Assembly: GCA_005772945.1 (NCBI GenBank) | Contig: SXIE01000192.1 | Span: 1 to 16,690, forward strand | Reading direction: 5' to 3' | DNA: 16,690 nt | DNA from: Pseudomonadota bacterium | GTDB lineage: Bacteria > Myxococcota > UBA9042 > PHBI01 | Shown here: in pieces, positions 15,305 to 16,690 of the stretch | How positions within the stretch are numbered: position 1 is the stretch's first letter | How the letters are laid out: the number at the start of each line of letters is the position of its first letter | Made by a program: the position numbers and the translations under genes | The notes under the pieces: model-generated | Databases searched by the model: none | What the model saw: the letters and a program-made list of their open reading frames with translations, nothing else | What the model was told of the DNA's origin: nothing

Positions 15305-16690
15305 TCAACGTGCGTAGGTGATGCTCTCGGCGTCGGCGAACTTGACCGCTGGGATCATGACCTCGCCCATGCCCCCGGACGTCACGCCGCAGAACGCGCC
15401 GGCCGGCGCTAGGTCGAACTGGGTGAAGCCGAGACCGTCGATCGCGGTCGGCCGGTACACGTTGGGAGCGAGCCCCCTGGCCGTCTTCGTGATCGTCTTC
15501 TTCAGGTTCACGACGACGGCGCCGGTGTTGTACGCGGCGGTCTCTTCGATCGCGAGCTTCTGCCTGAGGGCCGCCAGGTCATACGTCTTGAGGAGCGAGA
15601 TCGGCGCGGTGGCGTCCGCGGTCCAGTACGCGATACCGCCGCCGCCGGTGATCTCCAAGTCGGCCAATGCGCCGACGTCGGTCACCTGGAACGCCCCGCC
15701 ACCCCGGAGGTAGGCTTCGATGAACGGCGTCTTGGTCGCCCGCGTGAGCGCGTCGTAGGCAGCCACTGGCGGCGTGATCTTCTGCTGAGTCTTGGCGCCG
15801 GTCGCGGGATCGGTCACCTCTTGCGTGGGATACGCAGGGTTGGCGTCGTTCGCGGTCATGATGCGCGTCTTCAGTGAAGCGCCGGGGTCGTTGAAGGCGA
15901 TGACGTTGACGATCGGGATGGCCTTGCACAGATCAGGGATGGTCGCGTCGCTGATGGGGGTCTCAGTGCCCGCCAAGGTGTACGGCGGCCTACGCAGAGC
16001 CTGCATGTGAGTCCACGCGTCCTTGCTGGTGTCGGCGAGGATGTTCGTCCGCAGCTCGGCGATGAAGTCGATCGGCGTCTGCGCGTTGCGGAATCCTGGA
16101 TCGGCCGCGATGCGGCGCAGATTCTCACCGGCAGGTCCGGCGCAGATCTGCTGGAGTTCCGTCGCGGGGTTGCCGGTGGCGTTGATGAGCGCCGCGGCGA
16201 GATTCCGGTTCGACGACAACGCCGCCTCGGCCGCCACGCGCGTCGCGTTCCAGTGGGCGAGCTTGGTCGTGTCGGTCATCGTCGCGAGGCGCACGACCGG
16301 GTCGGTGATCTTCAGGAGATCGGTCCGCTCGTTCGGGGTGATCGCCAGCCACGCCGTGCAGGCCGGGGCATTGGAGACGATGGTCTCGAAGTAGGCGAGG
16401 TGTTCCGCCGTCGCCACCATCGCATCGATGGTCGCGCGCTTGTCGGTCGTGCCGACGTAGAACGGCTTGGACGCGGCCAGCTTGAAGTAGGTCCGCTTCT
16501 GCGAGGTGGGCATCGCCATCAGCGCCGTCTGCGTCGGCACGTCGGCGACCGACTGGCACTGCGTCTTCAGCTCCACGGGCAGGGTCGCGAGGTGGGCCTC
16601 CCACGGCGTGGGCGTGGGTGCGGGTGCCGGCGTGGGCCCTGGCGTGGGCCCTGGCCCTGGCGTGGGCCCGGGCGCGGGTGTGGGCGTCGG
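15305..16690 (-). CDS. Large proline-linker protein, 5' end beyond the window; candidate effector/toxin
   Basis: The visible C-terminal 461 residues of a longer protein. The frame is open to the right edge, so the GTG at 16576 is probably not the start. The first 29 visible residues are a Pro/Thr/Gly/Ala linker (PTPGPTPGP-type). A helical middle region follows (about 16600-15800; MAMPTSQKRTYFKLA, TIDAMVATAEHLAYFETIV, NERTDLLKI). A C-terminal ~150-residue domain from about 15750 to the end mixes strands and Gly-rich turns: FIEAYLRGGGAF, ITGGGGIAYWTADA, AYNTGAVVVNL, and a conserved-looking end FCGVTSGGMGEVMIP. An Arg early and a Gly-Glu-Val near the end (Glu at 15362-15364) recall ADP-ribosyltransferase toxins, but this is only a resemblance. 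A Pro-rich linker, variable C-terminal module and adjacent small gene suit a secreted or injected effector. The N-terminal delivery domain, which would settle this, is outside the window. Confidence 0.8.
   Translation of the reverse strand, partial: PTPTPAPGPTPGPGPTPGPTPAPAPTPTPWEAHLATLPVELKTQCQSVADVPTQTALMAMPTSQKRTYFKLAASKPFYVGTTDKRATIDAMVATAEHLAYFETIVSNAPACTAWLAITPNERTDLLKITDPVVRLATMTDTTKLAHWNATRVAAEAALSSNRNLAAALINATGNPATELQQICAGPAGENLRRIAADPGFRNAQTPIDFIAELRTNILADTSKDAWTHMQALRRPPYTLAGTETPISDATIPDLCKAIPIVNVIAFNDPGASLKTRIMTANDANPAYPTQEVTDPATGAKTQQKITPPVAAYDALTRATKTPFIEAYLRGGGAFQVTDVGALADLEITGGGGIAYWTADATAPISLLKTYDLAALRQKLAIEETAAYNTGAVVVNLKKTITKTARGLAPNVYRPTAIDGLGFTQFDLAPAGAFCGVTSGGMGEVMIPAVKFADAESITYAR
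16604..16690 (-). repeat. Low-complexity Pro/Thr/Gly linker-coding repeat
   Basis: On the minus strand, 29 codons encode alternating Pro with Thr, Gly or Ala (units such as PTPGP), continuing past the right edge. At DNA level the plus strand repeats GTGGGC and CCTGGC/GGCCCT motifs in 6-bp steps. Such stretches vary in copy number and assemble poorly. It reads as a flexible linker between an unseen N-terminal domain and the visible helical region. Confidence 0.85.

Overview
The window is very GC-rich and densely coding, with strong G/C preference at third codon positions. Its gene content suggests a Myxococcota/Polyangia-type bacterium ('Deltaproteobacteria' in older taxonomy): a cysteine-rich Thr/Ser-linker lipoprotein, a fused TIGR03960/TIGR03936 radical SAM protein, paired flotillins with an NfeD-like partner, and a large proline-linker protein. 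This assignment is inferred from gene content; no rRNA or other phylogenetic marker is present.

Layout. (1) 1-1105: a thymidine phosphorylase gene that is rearranged. Its C-terminal three-quarters lies on the + strand, while its N-terminal segment lies on the - strand at the left edge and joins it head to head near position 145. (2) 1124-3381: three minus-strand genes, for a two-CBS-domain protein, a small M50/site-2-protease-like membrane protein whose HExxH is HQAGH, and a lipoprotein with a duplicated ten-cysteine module. (3) 3536-8684: a plus-strand operon whose genes overlap by 4 nt each, encoding a 969-residue radical SAM protein of unknown function, a TlpA-like thioredoxin lipoprotein, and an outer-membrane beta-barrel ending in Phe. 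(4) 8756-12179: an NfeD-flotillin-flotillin membrane-microdomain operon with its own promoter and an apparently leaderless first gene. (5) 12180-12309: a non-coding gap holding three exact-period 21-bp repeats, followed by an unrecognised 436-residue protein (12310-13620). (6) 13665-14561, minus strand: dapA. (7) 14662-16690, minus strand: a large protein with a Pro/Thr/Gly linker, truncated by the right edge. A small acidic helical protein follows 13 nt downstream. The pair has the architecture of an effector/toxin and its immunity or chaperone partner.

Readable promoters share a pattern of TTGnCn, a 16-17 nt spacer and TAnCGT. They sit upstream of the M50, cysteine-rich lipoprotein and NfeD genes. 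In two of these three cases the -10 box lies only 6-8 nt before the start codon and no Shine-Dalgarno is present, which implies leaderless mRNAs.

The most unusual items are the inversion junction inside the phosphorylase gene, the duplicated ten-cysteine lipoprotein, the candidate effector/immunity pair at the right edge, the HQAGH protease-like protein, and the 21-bp phased repeats. No tRNA, rRNA, CRISPR array, insertion sequence or origin was seen.
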